Shown here piece after piece: positions 54,011-64,000 of a stretch of DNA of 64,000 nt. Both the position numbers and the translations under genes were made by a program. Every line of letters begins with the position of its first letter. Positions within the stretch are counted from its first letter, which is position 1. Source of the DNA: Isoetes taiwanensis (Eukaryota; Streptophyta; Lycopodiopsida; Isoetales; Isoetaceae); contig JAJEKV010000094.1 in the NCBI GenBank assembly GCA_021234155.1, positions 1 through 64,000 of the forward strand, written 5' to 3'. Under the pieces are notes generated by a model. The model made no database searches and was not told where the DNA came from. It was given only the letters and a program-made list of their open reading frames with translations.

Positions 54011-56648
54011 TGAACTTGTAGTACTGTGGGATCTCTGGATAAGTGTACTGATGCGCATTTGGGTCGTTCCTATTTAGCTCAAACCATGCTGTCAGCATTG
54101 TTTGTTTCTGCATCTCTCGTTCGATGGCTTCTCTTTCGTGGCCTTCTTGATAGTAGACGGCTTGGTTGTTAGGCAGGTGAACAGGTAGCCTATATATTGA
54201 ATGAGAGTTGCCATGCATCTTGAAGCCGAATAGCCTCCACATGGCTTCAGGTGCAGATACATATCTCGTGTCAAGGTACTGTTCGATCTCGTCCCAATTG
54301 AATGTGGATGTGGGTTCATCTGTTGGCTGTACAGTGACCTTTATAGATGCTCGATCATGCCCTTTGTGGATATACTTGTAGATGTACTTGACGCTGCCGA
54401 CACTGAAACATTGCTCGACATTGATATGTGCTTCGTACTTTTGAGTTAGCCACCGATTGTGGGGTACTATCCACCTATTGTCAATAGGCGTGTCACCCCT
54501 CATGAAGTGGCCTGTGTCTCGTCTTCTGTACTCTGGATAGCCATTTGTGTTGACTCTAGTGTGCTCATTAAATGGTTTTGGAAATCCCTTTGTGCATTCT
54601 TTTGTCGAGCTTCCTTCCTTGGCTTCCATGCAAGGAGCTTTAGGGTTCAGTGGGCCACATGGTCCATGGACCATATGCTTGATGACAATCTCTCGCAGAT
54701 CAGGGTTTTCTAGACATGGGACCTCAGCACTCGTGATGCTGTCAATGGCATCGCTATCCCGAATTTTGTCTTCTTGCTCGAGAATCATGAGGAGGTGGCA
54801 ATGTGGAAGCCCTCGCTTCTGAAATTCTATCGTGTACGTGTGCGCCTTCACCTTGCCCAAGATATCGTTATCAAAGAGATCGTGGAAGAACGCCTTGAGC
54901 TTTGTGTGATATACGCGTGCAATCAAGTCGGGCCTATCATGTGGTTGTTGTCCATGGAGCAGGTTGTGTCTGATCTCTATCCAATTTGGGTTGCAGGTAA
55001 ATGTCACAAAAAGGTCTGCTTTGCCAAATCTTCGTATCAAAGCCATTGAGTCCTGGTAGTTTTGTTGCATTGCTCTTGGGCTCCCATTGAACGAAGAAGG
55101 CAGGATGACCAGCTTGCCGGATCTTAAACCTCTTCGCTCTGCTTCATGGTCTATGTAGTCGATGAGGCCTTGATACAGCTCAACTCGTAGCTTCCTTTGG
55201 TTTTGCTTGATCCAGTTCAAATTGTTTGCCTCCACTCTCGAGTAGATGTCAACAATGAATTGTTGCGTTAGCTTGCCTGCACAAAGCAGTGGATTGCAAG
55301 TTGGGCTCCTTATTGCCAGCCGATAATTGTAGAATTGAAGCATACTTATATTTTCCTGCTTCTTTGAAGATGTTGAACCAAAAGATGTTTTTGCCTTCTT
55401 CATTCCTATTTTCCAGCCCTGTTCACCATTCGGAAAGAGAATGGGATAAACCAAGGGATCAAGATTTGGGTCCGTGATTTGGATCTTCTTGAGACCGCCA
55501 CCCTTTTGGTGTATGCAGATGTCTCTATCAAATGGCGGCTCACCATCTGGGTTTACAAATATAACTGCTACTTCGTTTGAGTATGATGGGTTGTACCTCC
55601 TATGGTCCAGGCTCCGGTCAGTGTTAAAGTACATTCTAATATCCATTACACCTTCGCCCGAACGTTGTGCTTGATCTTCTACCTCATGCATCATCATAAG
55701 AGCTGATGCATAGGGGTTGACGTTGCGCAGCTCAACATCTAGTTCTTTGAGAAGGTGGCTGTCACAATTTTCATTCTGGGGGTTCTGAACTCGTGTTTCA
55801 TGGGCGCAGTCGGCATCCAGAATATAGAGCTGGGAGTACGTTGCAGCTTGAGAATCATCAGCATACGCTGGCCCTACTCTATGATAAGTTTGCCCTTGGA
55901 TCTTGAAACAGTACGGGCCATGGCCTTCAAACTGCTCGATATGTGCACCAAAGGAAGCAAAGGCCAGTGCACTGTTGTAGGTCCTGATGTGCTGGTAGAA
56001 ATTATTGGCTTTTGGGTGTTGGCGGCTTAGTAACATCTGAATGAGGTGGGGCATTGGTTGTAGAGGCTCCAACTTGATTTGCCCATCGTGACAACAGTTT
56101 GTACCATCGTCCTTGAATGCTAATGCCCCACAATGCATGCATTCCTTGTTGAATGGCCCACAATGGTGTCGTTCGATCTGTGTGTTTTCAATAGTCCTTG
56201 CTACTCTGTATGTAGAAGGCTGGGCTCTCAATTGACGTTGATATTGTGCGAGTTCATCAAATCTTTGTTGTTGTTCCTCTTCTGTTTCTGTTGCAGCAAC
56301 GCGAGCACGCTTTTCGCGTCGATGTCTGGCAAGTTCGGCCAATCTTTGTTGATTCTCCTCTACAGTTTCTGTGGCGGCTCTTTGGCATCTTTTATCGTGT
56401 TTTTGTTGTGCATTTACTGCCAATCTTTGCAATCGGTGTTCTTCTGTTTCTATAGTATCACGTTGCAACTTTCTTCTCTTGTAATTCTCTCTTTGTTTCC
56501 CCAATCGAATTTCACGTTCTTGAGCTGTCTCTGCGGCACGCTTGTTCCTGTATCTATCTCTCGAAGCTGCAAGCCTTCTTTCTTCATCGTTCATGGCTGC
56601 AAGCCTTCTTTTTTGAATAACTATAGCTTTGTTTTTTCTATAAGTCAT
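53943..56648 (-). CDS. Helitron Rep (HUH endonuclease) part of RepHel
   Basis: A 901-codon open frame starting at ATG 56648. Residues 1-150 are a Lys/Arg/Glu/Gln-rich coiled region with repeats (RRLAASRDRYR, HRLQRLAVNAQQ, QRLAELARHRREKRA, QRFDELAQYQRQ). Residues 161-188 form a Cys/His cluster (HHCGPFNKECMHCGALAF). Residues 300-660 are the Helitron-like N domain. Residues 545-560 read LFVTFTCNPNWIEI. The HUH motif is GLPHCHLLMIL (H616, H618) and the catalytic tyrosines lie in KYIYKYIHKGHD (Y755, Y759). The protein nicks and joins DNA strands for rolling-circle transposition. The frame ends 901 residues in because of an indel, after which the helicase continues in the next frame. The Rep active-site residues are all present. 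Confidence 0.96.
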   Translation of the reverse strand: MTYRKNKAIVIQKRRLAAMNDEERRLAASRDRYRNKRAAETAQEREIRLGKQRENYKRRKLQRDTIETEEHRLQRLAVNAQQKHDKRCQRAATETVEENQQRLAELARHRREKRARVAATETEEEQQQRFDELAQYQRQLRAQPSTYRVARTIENTQIERHHCGPFNKECMHCGALAFKDDGTNCCHDGQIKLEPLQPMPHLIQMLLSRQHPKANNFYQHIRTYNSALAFASFGAHIEQFEGHGPYCFKIQGQTYHRVGPAYADDSQAATYSQLYILDADCAHETRVQNPQNENCDSHLLKELDVELRNVNPYASALMMMHEVEDQAQRSGEGVMDIRMYFNTDRSLDHRRYNPSYSNEVAVIFVNPDGEPPFDRDICIHQKGGGLKKIQITDPNLDPLVYPILFPNGEQGWKIGMKKAKTSFGSTSSKKQENISMLQFYNYRLAIRSPTCNPLLCAGKLTQQFIVDIYSRVEANNLNWIKQNQRKLRVELYQGLIDYIDHEAERRGLRSGKLVILPSSFNGSPRAMQQNYQDSMALIRRFGKADLFVTFTCNPNWIEIRHNLLHGQQPHDRPDLIARVYHTKLKAFFHDLFDNDILGKVKAHTYTIEFQKRGLPHCHLLMILEQEDKIRDSDAIDSITSAEVPCLENPDLREIVIKHMVHGPCGPLNPKAPCMEAKEGSSTKECTKGFPKPFNEHTRVNTNGYPEYRRRDTGHFMRGDTPIDNRWIVPHNRWLTQKYEAHINVEQCFSVGSVKYIYKYIHKGHDRASIKVTVQPTDEPTSTFNWDEIEQYLDTRYVSAPEAMWRLFGFKMHGNSHSIYRLPVHLPNNQAVYYQEGHEREAIEREMQKQTMLTAWFELNRNDPNAHQYTYPEIPQYYKFTRHRPKGKGQIQAHHTDVQCEP

Positions 56649-56654
56649 TCTAGG

Positions 56655-56940
56655 TCATTTATAAACCTAGGAAAAGGTCTAAAAGGCCATTTGTGAAAAG
56701 GTCACCTTTAAAAAAGGGCAAAAGGGATTTTTTTCTTACGTGATAGTGCCATTTCCGAAAAGGCAAAAAGGCCTTTTCTTCTTGTCGTAAAGCCATTTTT
56801 GAAAACGCCAAAAGGGCTAGGTCATTAAGGCCTTTTCTGAAAACAGTAAAAAAGGTTACTTTTATTTTGTTTTTTCTAAGTTTAAAAAAAGTGTTTAAAA
56901 ATGCATTTGGGGCATTTTGCGTTGGCAGCATTGCCATGAA
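56655..56940. repeat. Degenerate AAAAGGC / GCCTTTT repeat upstream of RepHel
   Basis: AAAAGGCC, GAAAAGGCAAAAAGGCC, GCCATTT and GCCTTTTCT words recur on both strands for about 280 bases immediately before the Rep start codon. This low-complexity region may be a 5' untranslated part of the RepHel transcript. Confidence 0.6.
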
Positions 56941-57984
56941 TGAAAAGGAAGGCTAAGGGACAGATGTATAACTCTGCTAATGGGCACAAATTCGAAAGTG
57001 GTTTGGGTTGATTCCAATGTTCTGAAATGTTGGTTCAGATGCTGGATGCCAGAACTGCAAGGGAAAATAATATATGATCAGTAGGGATAATCCTTCAAAA
57101 GGAATGGAGAAGATTGACATAATATTACCTGGTCACAGCATCCTTGAGCCCTCTACGATGTCATGGCTCCATTCTACAGGGAACAGCTCCATTCTGCAGG
57201 GAACAAAAGTTGTATGTGGGTAAGATGACATAAAGACATAATGCATGAAGCAAATCACCCAGGCATTGGGCAAAGCATTTCCTGTAGCATTGGCATTCAA
57301 TTTGACTCTGTTGGTCTCTAGAAGACCAAGGGCAAGACACCATAAACATCATATCTTTTTCGCGTATAGATAGGATATAATTACTATCTAGGACAATTTT
57401 TTACAATATTATCAGTAAGTTCTGAGGGTTATTCCGTGCTTTTCTGCTTTGATAATGAAAACTTCCATTTCAGAGATATATGACATGAATTAAGCTCAAC
57501 GGTCCAGCATTAAAGTTCAATCGAAATTCTGCCATCTGCTACATACTACAGGCTTTCAAGCAATTACGCATTTAGAAATAGATGGGTATCAGATGAATTT
57601 ACAAAAGTGCGCAAGCAAAATCTCACCAAATCAGAAATGAGCAAATAGCAACTTTACAGTAGCACAATTATTTGATAGTTGAAACGTGTTGATAACAAAA
57701 GCTTCAAAATTTAACATACCATTGGGAGAATAGGTAATGAACTGTATAGGTGCTGCACATATTTGCTTTGTTTTCTCTATAATCCTGTCTGTTTCATCCT
57801 TTCCTTAGAGCGGGTGGAATGTACAAAATTCCAAATTGTAGGTCAAGTGTTCTCTGTTCAGGAAGCATGCAAAGATATATGTTGTTAAACAATGTCTCAT
57901 TGTGTCCATAAAGCAGCAAATTTGTTGTTAAGGATAAATAACTCACAAATATATGTGAACCTCTTCCTAAATAAATGGGAAACT
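56941..57984. other. Helitron 1 5' region without recognised gene
   Basis: Mostly AT-rich DNA without a clear coding frame. On the minus strand 57196-57131 is framed by a TTTTGTTCCCTGCAG acceptor-like and an ACCAG|GTAAT donor-like sequence, so it could be a captured exon. Its peptide is too short to identify. Confidence 0.45.
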
Positions 57985-58050
57985 CAGCATAGTCAGAACT
58001 GTCATCTATCTTGTGCAATTGCAGAATGAGTGGTCTTCTTGTTCTCAAGC
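57985..58050 (-). pseudogene. Captured dynamin-related GTPase exon fragment in Helitron 1
   Basis: The minus strand reads RTRRPLILQLHKIDD and SSDYAEF, matching the segment just after the P-loop of plant dynamin-related proteins (V-TRRPL-x-LQLHK, then YAEF). Dynamin-related GTPases pinch membranes or divide organelles. Similarity stops after YAEF, where intron-like sequence begins. Only this exon-sized piece is present; the P-loop and the other GTPase motifs are missing. It was probably picked up by the Helitron from a host DRP gene. Confidence 0.65.
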
Positions 58051-58617
58051 AATATAGGGAAGCTAATGTCTATAACAGAATGCACATCAGCTGAAATGCA
58101 AGCCGAAAAGCGTGTACACGGGGATTTTCAACATTCACTTTGGTCTCAATCTTCTACTGCATGGAAAACAAAAAATGGTGACAAACTGCCTATAAGCAAA
58201 CAAATCTATCATTTCTTTTTGAAAATCAAGAAGGCATAAAAGCCCAACTGCTTTTTCACATGCCACAGCAAGAAGGGGGTCCATCCATGTTCACCTGCTT
58301 ACTATAAGACTGGGGATTAAAATTAGATTTTCCAAATACTAATGCATTTATCTATACCAGATCTATCACATGTCTGTCCAGTGTATACTGTAACTGAATC
58401 TTGCATGGGTAAACACATTTTTCCTGTCTTATTGCCTCTCACGTATTTTATGGGATAGTAAAGGATTCCTAATTTCCTGGTTTTCACTCTCAGAAGCAAT
58501 CATAGCCTAGATCTAAAATCAAATCTTAATATCATGGGGATGGGAGGAAGACTACTCTGTATTTATAGATTCCGAAACCCAAAACGGGCCAAGAAATATT
58601 GGATCATGGATGAATAG

Positions 58618-58760
58618 GGATCCGGGCACGCTCAGCCTTTTCCTCAACTGCTTCATCTTTGAAGAGCCTATCTGACTGCAAAAAAGAATACCAAAATCCA
58701 TGTTAACCGGATATCAGAAGTTAAGGGATGATCTAAAACTTACCGCAAATGCCTTGATCT
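58618..58760 (-). pseudogene. CCT2: Captured CCT2 (TCP-1 beta) 5' exon fragment in Helitron 1
   Basis: After a TTTTTTGCAG acceptor (58676) the exon reads SDRLFKDEAVEEKAERAR (58675-58622), matching the N-terminus of the chaperonin CCT subunit beta (IFKDEASEEKGERAR type). A donor, GCG|GTAAGT, lies 68 bases upstream at 58744/58743, giving a short intron between two small exons. CCT folds actin and tubulin in the cytosol. After AERAR the similarity ends, so only the first codons were captured. The orientation is the same as the RepHel gene and the dynamin fragment. Confidence 0.65.
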
Positions 58761-59270
58761 TACAACCCGAAAATGCGAAGCTGAAATATCAAGGAAGAAA
58801 CGTTGAACATCCAAATAAATCAAATGTAAAGGAGAAGGGAAAGCATACATACGCCGCTGAGAAAAGAGAGGGAAAAAAGATGCTGCAGGGTAGGGCCTTG
58901 CCCTAAGGATGTGGCAAAGCCTGTGGATCTGGCAGCTCCAAGAGGACGGCCATAGCCAGAAAAATTCCTCGATACAAAACAAAAGCTGCCTGGCCATGGT
59001 GGATGCCATAGCTGTCGCCTTTTTGTGTTGAATCCCCATCCTTCACCATGCCTGCATCGCCCAACAGAGGATTTGCAGCCTGGCGGCTCCTTTCTGTTCA
59101 ACAACAGGCAGATTAGAGAAGAATAGAAAAAGCTGCCGTGAAGGAGAAACCCTAAAGAAAGGTAAGCTGAAAGAAAAGGTGGAGATGATGCCACGTGTCT
59201 AAAAAAATCCAAACCGTCCAATTCAAAGTGTCGTTCAAGACAGACATACATTAAAATTTTATAATAAAAG
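58761..59270. other. 5' end region of Helitron 1
   Basis: It holds a minus-strand frame (58820-59251) beginning near MASTMARQLLFCIEEFFWLW, which might be another captured 5' exon but matches nothing I know. The ACACGTGG box (59191-59199) and the TC terminus follow. Confidence 0.45.
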
Positions 59271-59328
59271 ATATAAGTATGCAGGTTCGAAAAACCTTAC
59301 TTTAATCTTTGCTTGACAAACATTATTC

Positions 59329-59342
59329 TAAGGGGGGGAGAA
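59329..59342 (+). other. Polypurine tract of chromovirus 2
   Basis: TAAGGGGGGGAGAA ends immediately before the TGTGACG start of the 3' LTR. It is the plus-strand primer of reverse transcription and parallels the tract of chromovirus 1. Confidence 0.9.
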
Positions 59343-60947
59343 TGTGACGTTCCCCTAAAATATACGGTATGTATACGTATATTTTGGGCCACGTCACCAT
59401 ACAAATCCAGTATCACTTAGATTTGTATGACAAATACATAAGTTCAAGTCACATTAAAATGTAACTTGATTAACCTTAGGAAAGGATATATCCCATTGGC
59501 ACTACCTAATTGGGGTGGCGGCCCGCGTGTTAGATCCATTGGACAAGGTGTTAACCCTAACCCTAACTTGCCTATAAATACCTAACCCTAACCCGGAAGA
59601 CACTTTTGCTCCTCCCACTCATTGAGGCTATTGTCACAACCGAGTTCGATAATCAAGATCCGTGCCGGCAAAGATAGCACGGTTTAGCGACCCAAGCAGC
59701 GTGGACGTGTTGGATTCAGTAGCAGTAATCTCAAACATCGAAGAATCGATGGATAACCCAGGATCAGGAGGAAATGCGTGGAGAGCAGGTATTTTGAAGC
59801 AGTTTCAGCTATAGAGATGTAGTAGAGTCATGTATTCTAGTAGAGCCTTCCTAGAACCACTATTCAATTGATGAACCAGAATCAACGAACCCCTAACTCG
59901 TAGTTAGATTCATGTGATTAGGTTAGATATTATTCTTATTGTTCATATGTTATTGATATGATATGGTTGATCTCTTGTTATGCTTCTCATGTATTGGGAA
60001 GGGGGTAGAGACCTAGCGACCTTTATGTATGATGCTTCTAGATAGACCCATAATACCTATTATATGCGGCTTGTGCATAGAGCCCACCGGACTAAGGGAG
60101 TTATGGAATGACTAAGCACCATATAACGGGATCAGTGATTAGATGGAGGGATAGTCCCGCCGGCGGCCATGGGGACTTGGGCGCACTAGGCCTATGGTCG
60201 GTCGCCGTGTGGGCGGGCATGGGTTCGTCACCCCCGGATCAATGGTGCGCCCGATCCACGAAGAGCCGCAGTGCCGGCCCGGTTCTTGCTTTTGGGGGTT
60301 AAAGGCGTGAGCGGACGTGTCGCCACGATCCTCTAGTCGCCCATCGAATCACCGATTTCCGGAAGGGGAGATGTAACCCGACCTTGCCTCATCGGGCGAG
60401 GGAGATGCAACACAGAGTAGTCTCTTAGGGGTGAATCCAAGAGATTATTGATCCGTGGCTTCTGATCCACGCCATAGCTCGATTTAGCCCATCCGCAAAG
60501 TATGCAATGGGGAGGGGCGGATGGAGTGGTCAACCCTTAGCCATTGTCTTATAGCCAGCCCCGCCATTGTTTATACTTCCGTCTGTATCTATCTTGAGAC
60601 CTAGCCGTCAGTATACTTTCCCCTACGAGTCAGAGCTTGGGTAGAAGCTTTATTGTTTTATGGTGTATTGATCCTTCTGACGATTCTATGGATGGATAGA
60701 TTGAGCTACCCTTCGAGGTAGACTTATTATTATTGTTGTTAGTTGCTAGTACTGACATTTAGTTATATGCTTCCGCTGTTGTTAGAAGTCCATAGGGGAC
60801 GGATTTACGAGACACCTCCGTGTCCCTTACCGTTCTAGCCATCCCTAGAACGGGATAGATGGAGGGCCCATCCAGTAGACGACACTGGTTGGGGGATTTT
60901 CCGTGGAGTGTACGGTGGTTACCGTATATTGTGCGGGGAGCGTCACA
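59343..60947 (+). repeat. Chromovirus 2, 3' LTR
   Basis: It begins TGTGACGTTCCCC and ends GGGGAGCGTCACA, so the 7-base ends TGTGACG/CGTCACA are inverted repeats. It is 1605 bases long, close to the LTRs of chromovirus 1, with which it shares the TGTGACGTTCC start and a GTATACGTAT stretch. No second copy is present in the window. Confidence 0.9.
59551..59600 (+). promoter_or_regulatory. LTR core promoter with TATA box and telo-box repeats
   Basis: CTATAAATA (about 59571-59579) is a good plant TATA box. It is flanked upstream by TTAACCCTAACCCTAACTT and downstream by CCTAACCCTAACCC, both plant telo-box / telomere-repeat units (AACCCTA). In plants telo-boxes occur in promoters of growth-linked genes, including some histone genes. 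Transcription would start about 30 bases downstream of the TATA box, within the LTR. Confidence 0.65.
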
Positions 60948-61159
60948 TCTCTCCACTCTTAATCTCATGCTATACTTGGTAATTCGAAAACAGACAGGCT
61001 GGGCTTTGGATAAATATTTCGACTATGGCAGCACTGAAGGATGTAATGCATCATTCTGTAAATAATCTGGTTTTTCAGGCTGATAAGAAAGAAAAAATTA
61101 AGCTGGCTATGGTGTCCAGAAAAAAAACTAGGTTGCCCCTGTGTTGTTCCAGAGCAACA
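60948..61159. other. Short flank between chromovirus 2 and the right arm
   Basis: About 210 bases of unremarkable DNA. In the left arm the matching position is occupied by the Helitron 2 terminus, so this is the empty-site side of that insertion. No feature is seen. Confidence 0.5.
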
Positions 61160-64000
61160 TGGATCATGGAAAACAAATCCATTCTTGTACCTTTTTTGTA
61201 GAGACAAGATGAAGCAAATAAATTCATGTCTTTGTGTCTATAATTCCTTCACCACAAACATAAAAGCCTGTCCGAATCCAAAAAATCTCTTTGCGCTGGA
61301 CTAACCTGGCCCTTGTGTTCCCTGGAAAACAGATTTGCATGGAGCCTTTTTTGCGGAGGAACTGTGGTAAAGCCTTGCTTATGGTAATGAATCCAGCAGA
61401 TGAAATCGAGGGCAAGAACAGATCCCTGCTTGGGCCTGGCCCCGAAGATGAGCAACCAGCAACTCCTTGCAGTTTGCAACCGACATCAGAAGCGGAGATC
61501 AGCAGAAGATCATCAGAAGCGGAGATCATCAGAAGATGATCTAGTAAACAAGTAAAAAAAACTTAAAATGTAAAAAAAAGTAACAAACGATGCATGCCGC
61601 TTCCGATTCCGATGAACAGAGCAATGAACAGAACTAGAATGATGGGTTCCGATGATCATCAGAAGCGGAGAAGCGGAGATCATCAGAAGCGGCAGGAGGG
61701 AGGGATCAGAAGTGGGCGGGAGATAGCAGGGCTGAAAGAAACACATCGTAGGATGAAATCTTGGCCGTCCACTTAGAACCAATAGGATCGCTAGCCTTGG
61801 ATCACACTCTCAGCCGCTCATCTCCGTCCTTGATCAATATACGATTATATCATGCCTATTTTAGTAGTTTTCTTTTTGTTAAATTTCACCATTGACAAAA
61901 CCTGTGGTTTTTTCTCTAAATTATACCCTGTATAAATATTAAGCATCGTACCACGTCATCTTATGCCCCTTTTTGTCATGGGGTATCAATGATGATCCCA
62001 GTAGGTTTCCCAATGAAACTAGTGGTCGGGCGGGGGGAAATTTTTTCTGGTGTTAATTTTGTTGGCCGAGCGATTGGGTTCTGGACGAACCTGGACGTCG
62101 GGATGAGAGGGGCCAGAAATAGCAAGAAGATGTGCCTGAACTGATGCCATGGAATGGGCAATGCCAGGAAGACCAGCTCCGTAGTGGGAGGATTTGGTGA
62201 CGCCTGGCGATGCTGCTGGGCCGAAAGAGACTGGCATCTTGACTCCTTGCATGTTTGTTATTCTGTCTGAGCACCATGTCGAGTAGCCAAGGATGTGTGG
62301 AGGCCAACATAGGTATGTTCCACAGTGTTTCTATGTTGAAGAGAATTGCTAGGAGTGTTAGATCAGGGCAGGGCATGCAGGGCATGCACGGTTGTCTAGA
62401 TGAGGAGGGGACGCCTCCTGAGAGCAGTAGCGCTAGATTACATGTCTTCTGCTGGACCGATAAATGTTGTGGCTGAGCATTTGTCGGAGGCCTACGGCTT
62501 GATGCAGTGTCGTTGGGCGCGCAGCCGTTGTCATTACTTTGCAGTGCATAGAAGCTCCAACAAAAGAGGCACGGTGAGATCAAATTGGGTGCGATGAGAT
62601 TGGGTGAACAGATTCAGTTGCAATTTCATAGCTGGTGGTTTGGGCAGCCAGGGTTGAAGAATCGGTTTCCCAAATCGTGACTCAGAATCAGTGGATTGAT
62701 TGTTGGAGCCCTATAATATTGGAAATCCAGAGAATCCGCAGTTTCTGGATATGGCACTAATCTGTCCAGTTTGGGACGTCAGTTTTGCAGTGAAGCCTGT
62801 TCCATGTTTTCTTGTATTTTTGTACTTCTTATCTCATATTTTTTAAACCTACACAACCTTCTTTGCTTGGTTCTCTCTGTTTCTCTATGTTTCTGTTGGT
62901 TCTCTCTGTTTCTGTGCATCATAATCTTTTGTGATCTTGTTTAATCTTATCTTCTGCGATCTTGTCTAATCTTATCTTCTGCGATCATGAGCTGCATTTG
63001 CAATTAATCTTATGCGTTTGCAACTAATCTTATCTTCTTTTCCTTTGCCGGATTTGGAACATGGGCATGCTGCCCTGGATTGGGCATATGTTGCCACGTG
63101 TACAACCCATATTTTTTGTGCATATCAATGGTTGGGGAATCAATGGTAATTTTTGTTTTTTAATGCTTTTGAAAAAGCGATTAGCGATTAGGATGGGTGT
63201 ATTCGGACTCGGGGTTGTATTTTAGAGATATGATATTTCATTCTTAAAACAAATAAATGATGCATTTTTAGGACTCTAGTGGCCATGATTCAAAATCCCT
63301 AGTACGTCTATCTAGAAAATTTGTCATTGTATGTCATGCTCCACCAGATTTGCAAATAAGCTAATGAGTATTTGCCGAATTTTGTATAGACTTGAAAACC
63401 GAAAATAAAAATTCCAACTAGGGATTAAGGAGACTAACAACCTGTCTTTTCAAGCCTGCCTAGTGGCACGTTTGAGCCACATCTAATGTAATAGAACCAA
63501 AGATACTCTATATTCATAATGTGGGCAATGGTTTTTTCGTAATGTTTGGCATCAGCACAAAGCTAATACCTGCTGCCCCAAAGCATTACATTAGAGAATG
63601 TGCCAGGGCATGCAATTTTGCCTAGCTCGGACCTTGGCTCGCCCTTACGGGATTGCCAAGCCCTTACCAGACAAAATTGCATGCTCTGACACATTATCTA
63701 TACCATTGTGTATGGTGTGAATATTGTGTTTTAGGCAATAGACATCAATGTTGTGCAATTGCTGGTATTAGAAAGCTTTACTTCATTGTCTGCTAGGTCA
63801 TGTTCTATTTTTCTCGAGGGGTAACGATTTTCTGTACCACAATTGGAACCTTATACTCAACAAGAACATTAGAAAGGCTCACTTCATTATTTTTTAGGGT
63901 ATTGCCTAGTCATTTTGGGAAAACATTAGTGGCTCACGAGGTGTCATTCATGCATCTGGAAATGTGACCGACCCTGATAAATAGGCAATATTCAAGAAAG
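61160..64000. repeat. Right arm of the large inverted duplication (uninterrupted)
   Basis: Reverse complement of 28392-29749 plus 41200-42669, running past the window end. It keeps the twin hairpins, the minisatellite (one unit shorter), the 176-codon frame (62053-62583) and, at its outer end (63900-64000), the start of the CACTA transposase region (GSRGVIHASGNVTDPDK, a stop, then KK) reading rightwards. It serves as an empty site for chromovirus 1 and Helitron 2. Confidence 0.93.

Larger units (their letters stand above)
51869..59271 (-). mobile_element. Helitron 1, complete 7.4-kb rolling-circle transposon
   Basis: On the minus strand it begins TCTTTTATTATAAAATTTT (59271) and ends with a hairpin, CCGTTA and CTAG (51869), with flanking A and T, so it is inserted at an AT dinucleotide with no target duplication. 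It carries one RepHel gene (Rep ORF 53943-56648 and a broken helicase, 52040-54010) and a 2.6-kb 5' region holding host-gene fragments. An ACACGTGG box (59191-59199), common just inside plant Helitron 5' ends, is present. It sits in the 3' untranslated DNA of chromovirus 2 and shares its 3' hairpin type with Helitron 2. Confidence 0.93.
45633..60947 (+). mobile_element. Chromovirus 2: Ty3/gypsy element with H3-like ORF, split by Helitron 1
   Basis: On the plus strand: H3-like ORF (45633-46704), gag (46780-47560), protease and RT (47557-49040), RNase H (to 49593), integrase with chromodomain (to 51163), 3' untranslated DNA to 51868, then, after the Helitron 51869-59271, the polypurine tract and 3' LTR (59343-60947). 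The retroelement sequence joins across the Helitron without loss (AATTAAGTA|TATAAGTATG). The 5' LTR is not found. The layout matches chromovirus 1, including the extra H3 ORF and TGTGACG LTR ends, but the DNA is well diverged. Confidence 0.93.

Noticed and set aside
53393-56696. Several plus-strand frames of 80-190 codons opposite the Helitron gene
   Set aside because: They are antisense shadows of the RepHel coding sequence, with no motif of their own.
59541-59600. An interstitial telomere or chromosome-end remnant
   Set aside because: Only a few AACCCTA units are present and they flank a TATA box within an LTR, so telo-box promoter motifs are the simpler reading.

Overview
This window is nuclear DNA of a land plant with a large, transposon-rich genome. 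The evidence is spliceosomal-type intron remnants, plant-type gene relics (a SETH1/PIG-C-like copy, a PPR relic, CCT2 and dynamin-related fragments), two Ty3/gypsy chromoviruses primed by initiator tRNA-Met, CACTA (En/Spm) transposase fragments and a plant-type Helitron. The DUF7869-type transposase relic and the PPR relic make a fern or other non-seed plant my best guess, but this is not proven. I see no intact ordinary host gene; almost everything is a mobile element or a decayed gene.

Layout. 1-10.8 kb: old decayed DNA with no recognisable gene, many copies of a short CCCAATTT-centred palindrome and one diverged local duplication. 10.8-12.35 kb (+): remnant of a DUF7869 (RNase H-like) transposase-type protein. 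12.4-15.6 kb: small repeats, a hairpin and a tRNA-like scrap. 15.6-16.5 kb (+): frameshifted PIG-C/SETH1 copy. 17.4-17.6 kb: 46-bp tandem repeat. 19.1-19.9 kb (+): PPR relic. 22.0-23.6 kb and 25.7-28.5 kb (-): the 3' halves of two CACTA elements, each with a DUF4216 domain. 28.4-42.67 kb and 61.16-64.0 kb: two arms of a large inverted duplication of about 2.8 kb (CACTA-associated sequence). The left arm is split by chromovirus 1 (29.75-41.2 kb, minus, both LTRs present) and ends at a Helitron 3' terminus at 42,670. 45.6-60.95 kb: chromovirus 2 (plus, 3' LTR only), itself split by a complete 7.4-kb Helitron (51,869-59,271, minus) that carries host-gene exon fragments.

The main discovery candidate is in the two chromoviruses. 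Both carry, upstream of gag-pol, an extra reading frame whose C-terminal part is a histone H3 fold ending in a stop codon just after the RRIRG motif, as in real H3. Chromovirus 2 also begins this frame with an H3-tail-like start (MARTKSTAR). Both copies share a His where canonical H3 has Gln (MPKD-x-H-LARRIRG), which suggests a common origin and retention rather than two accidental captures. The same elements end their integrase with a chromodomain, a module that in this lineage is thought to read histone H3 methylation, so one element would encode both an H3 mimic and an H3 reader. I know of no description of such elements; this needs a database check.

Many reading frames are broken by single-base indels. 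The two LTRs of chromovirus 1 differ mainly by small indels in patches beside long identical stretches, so some frameshifts may be consensus errors rather than decay.
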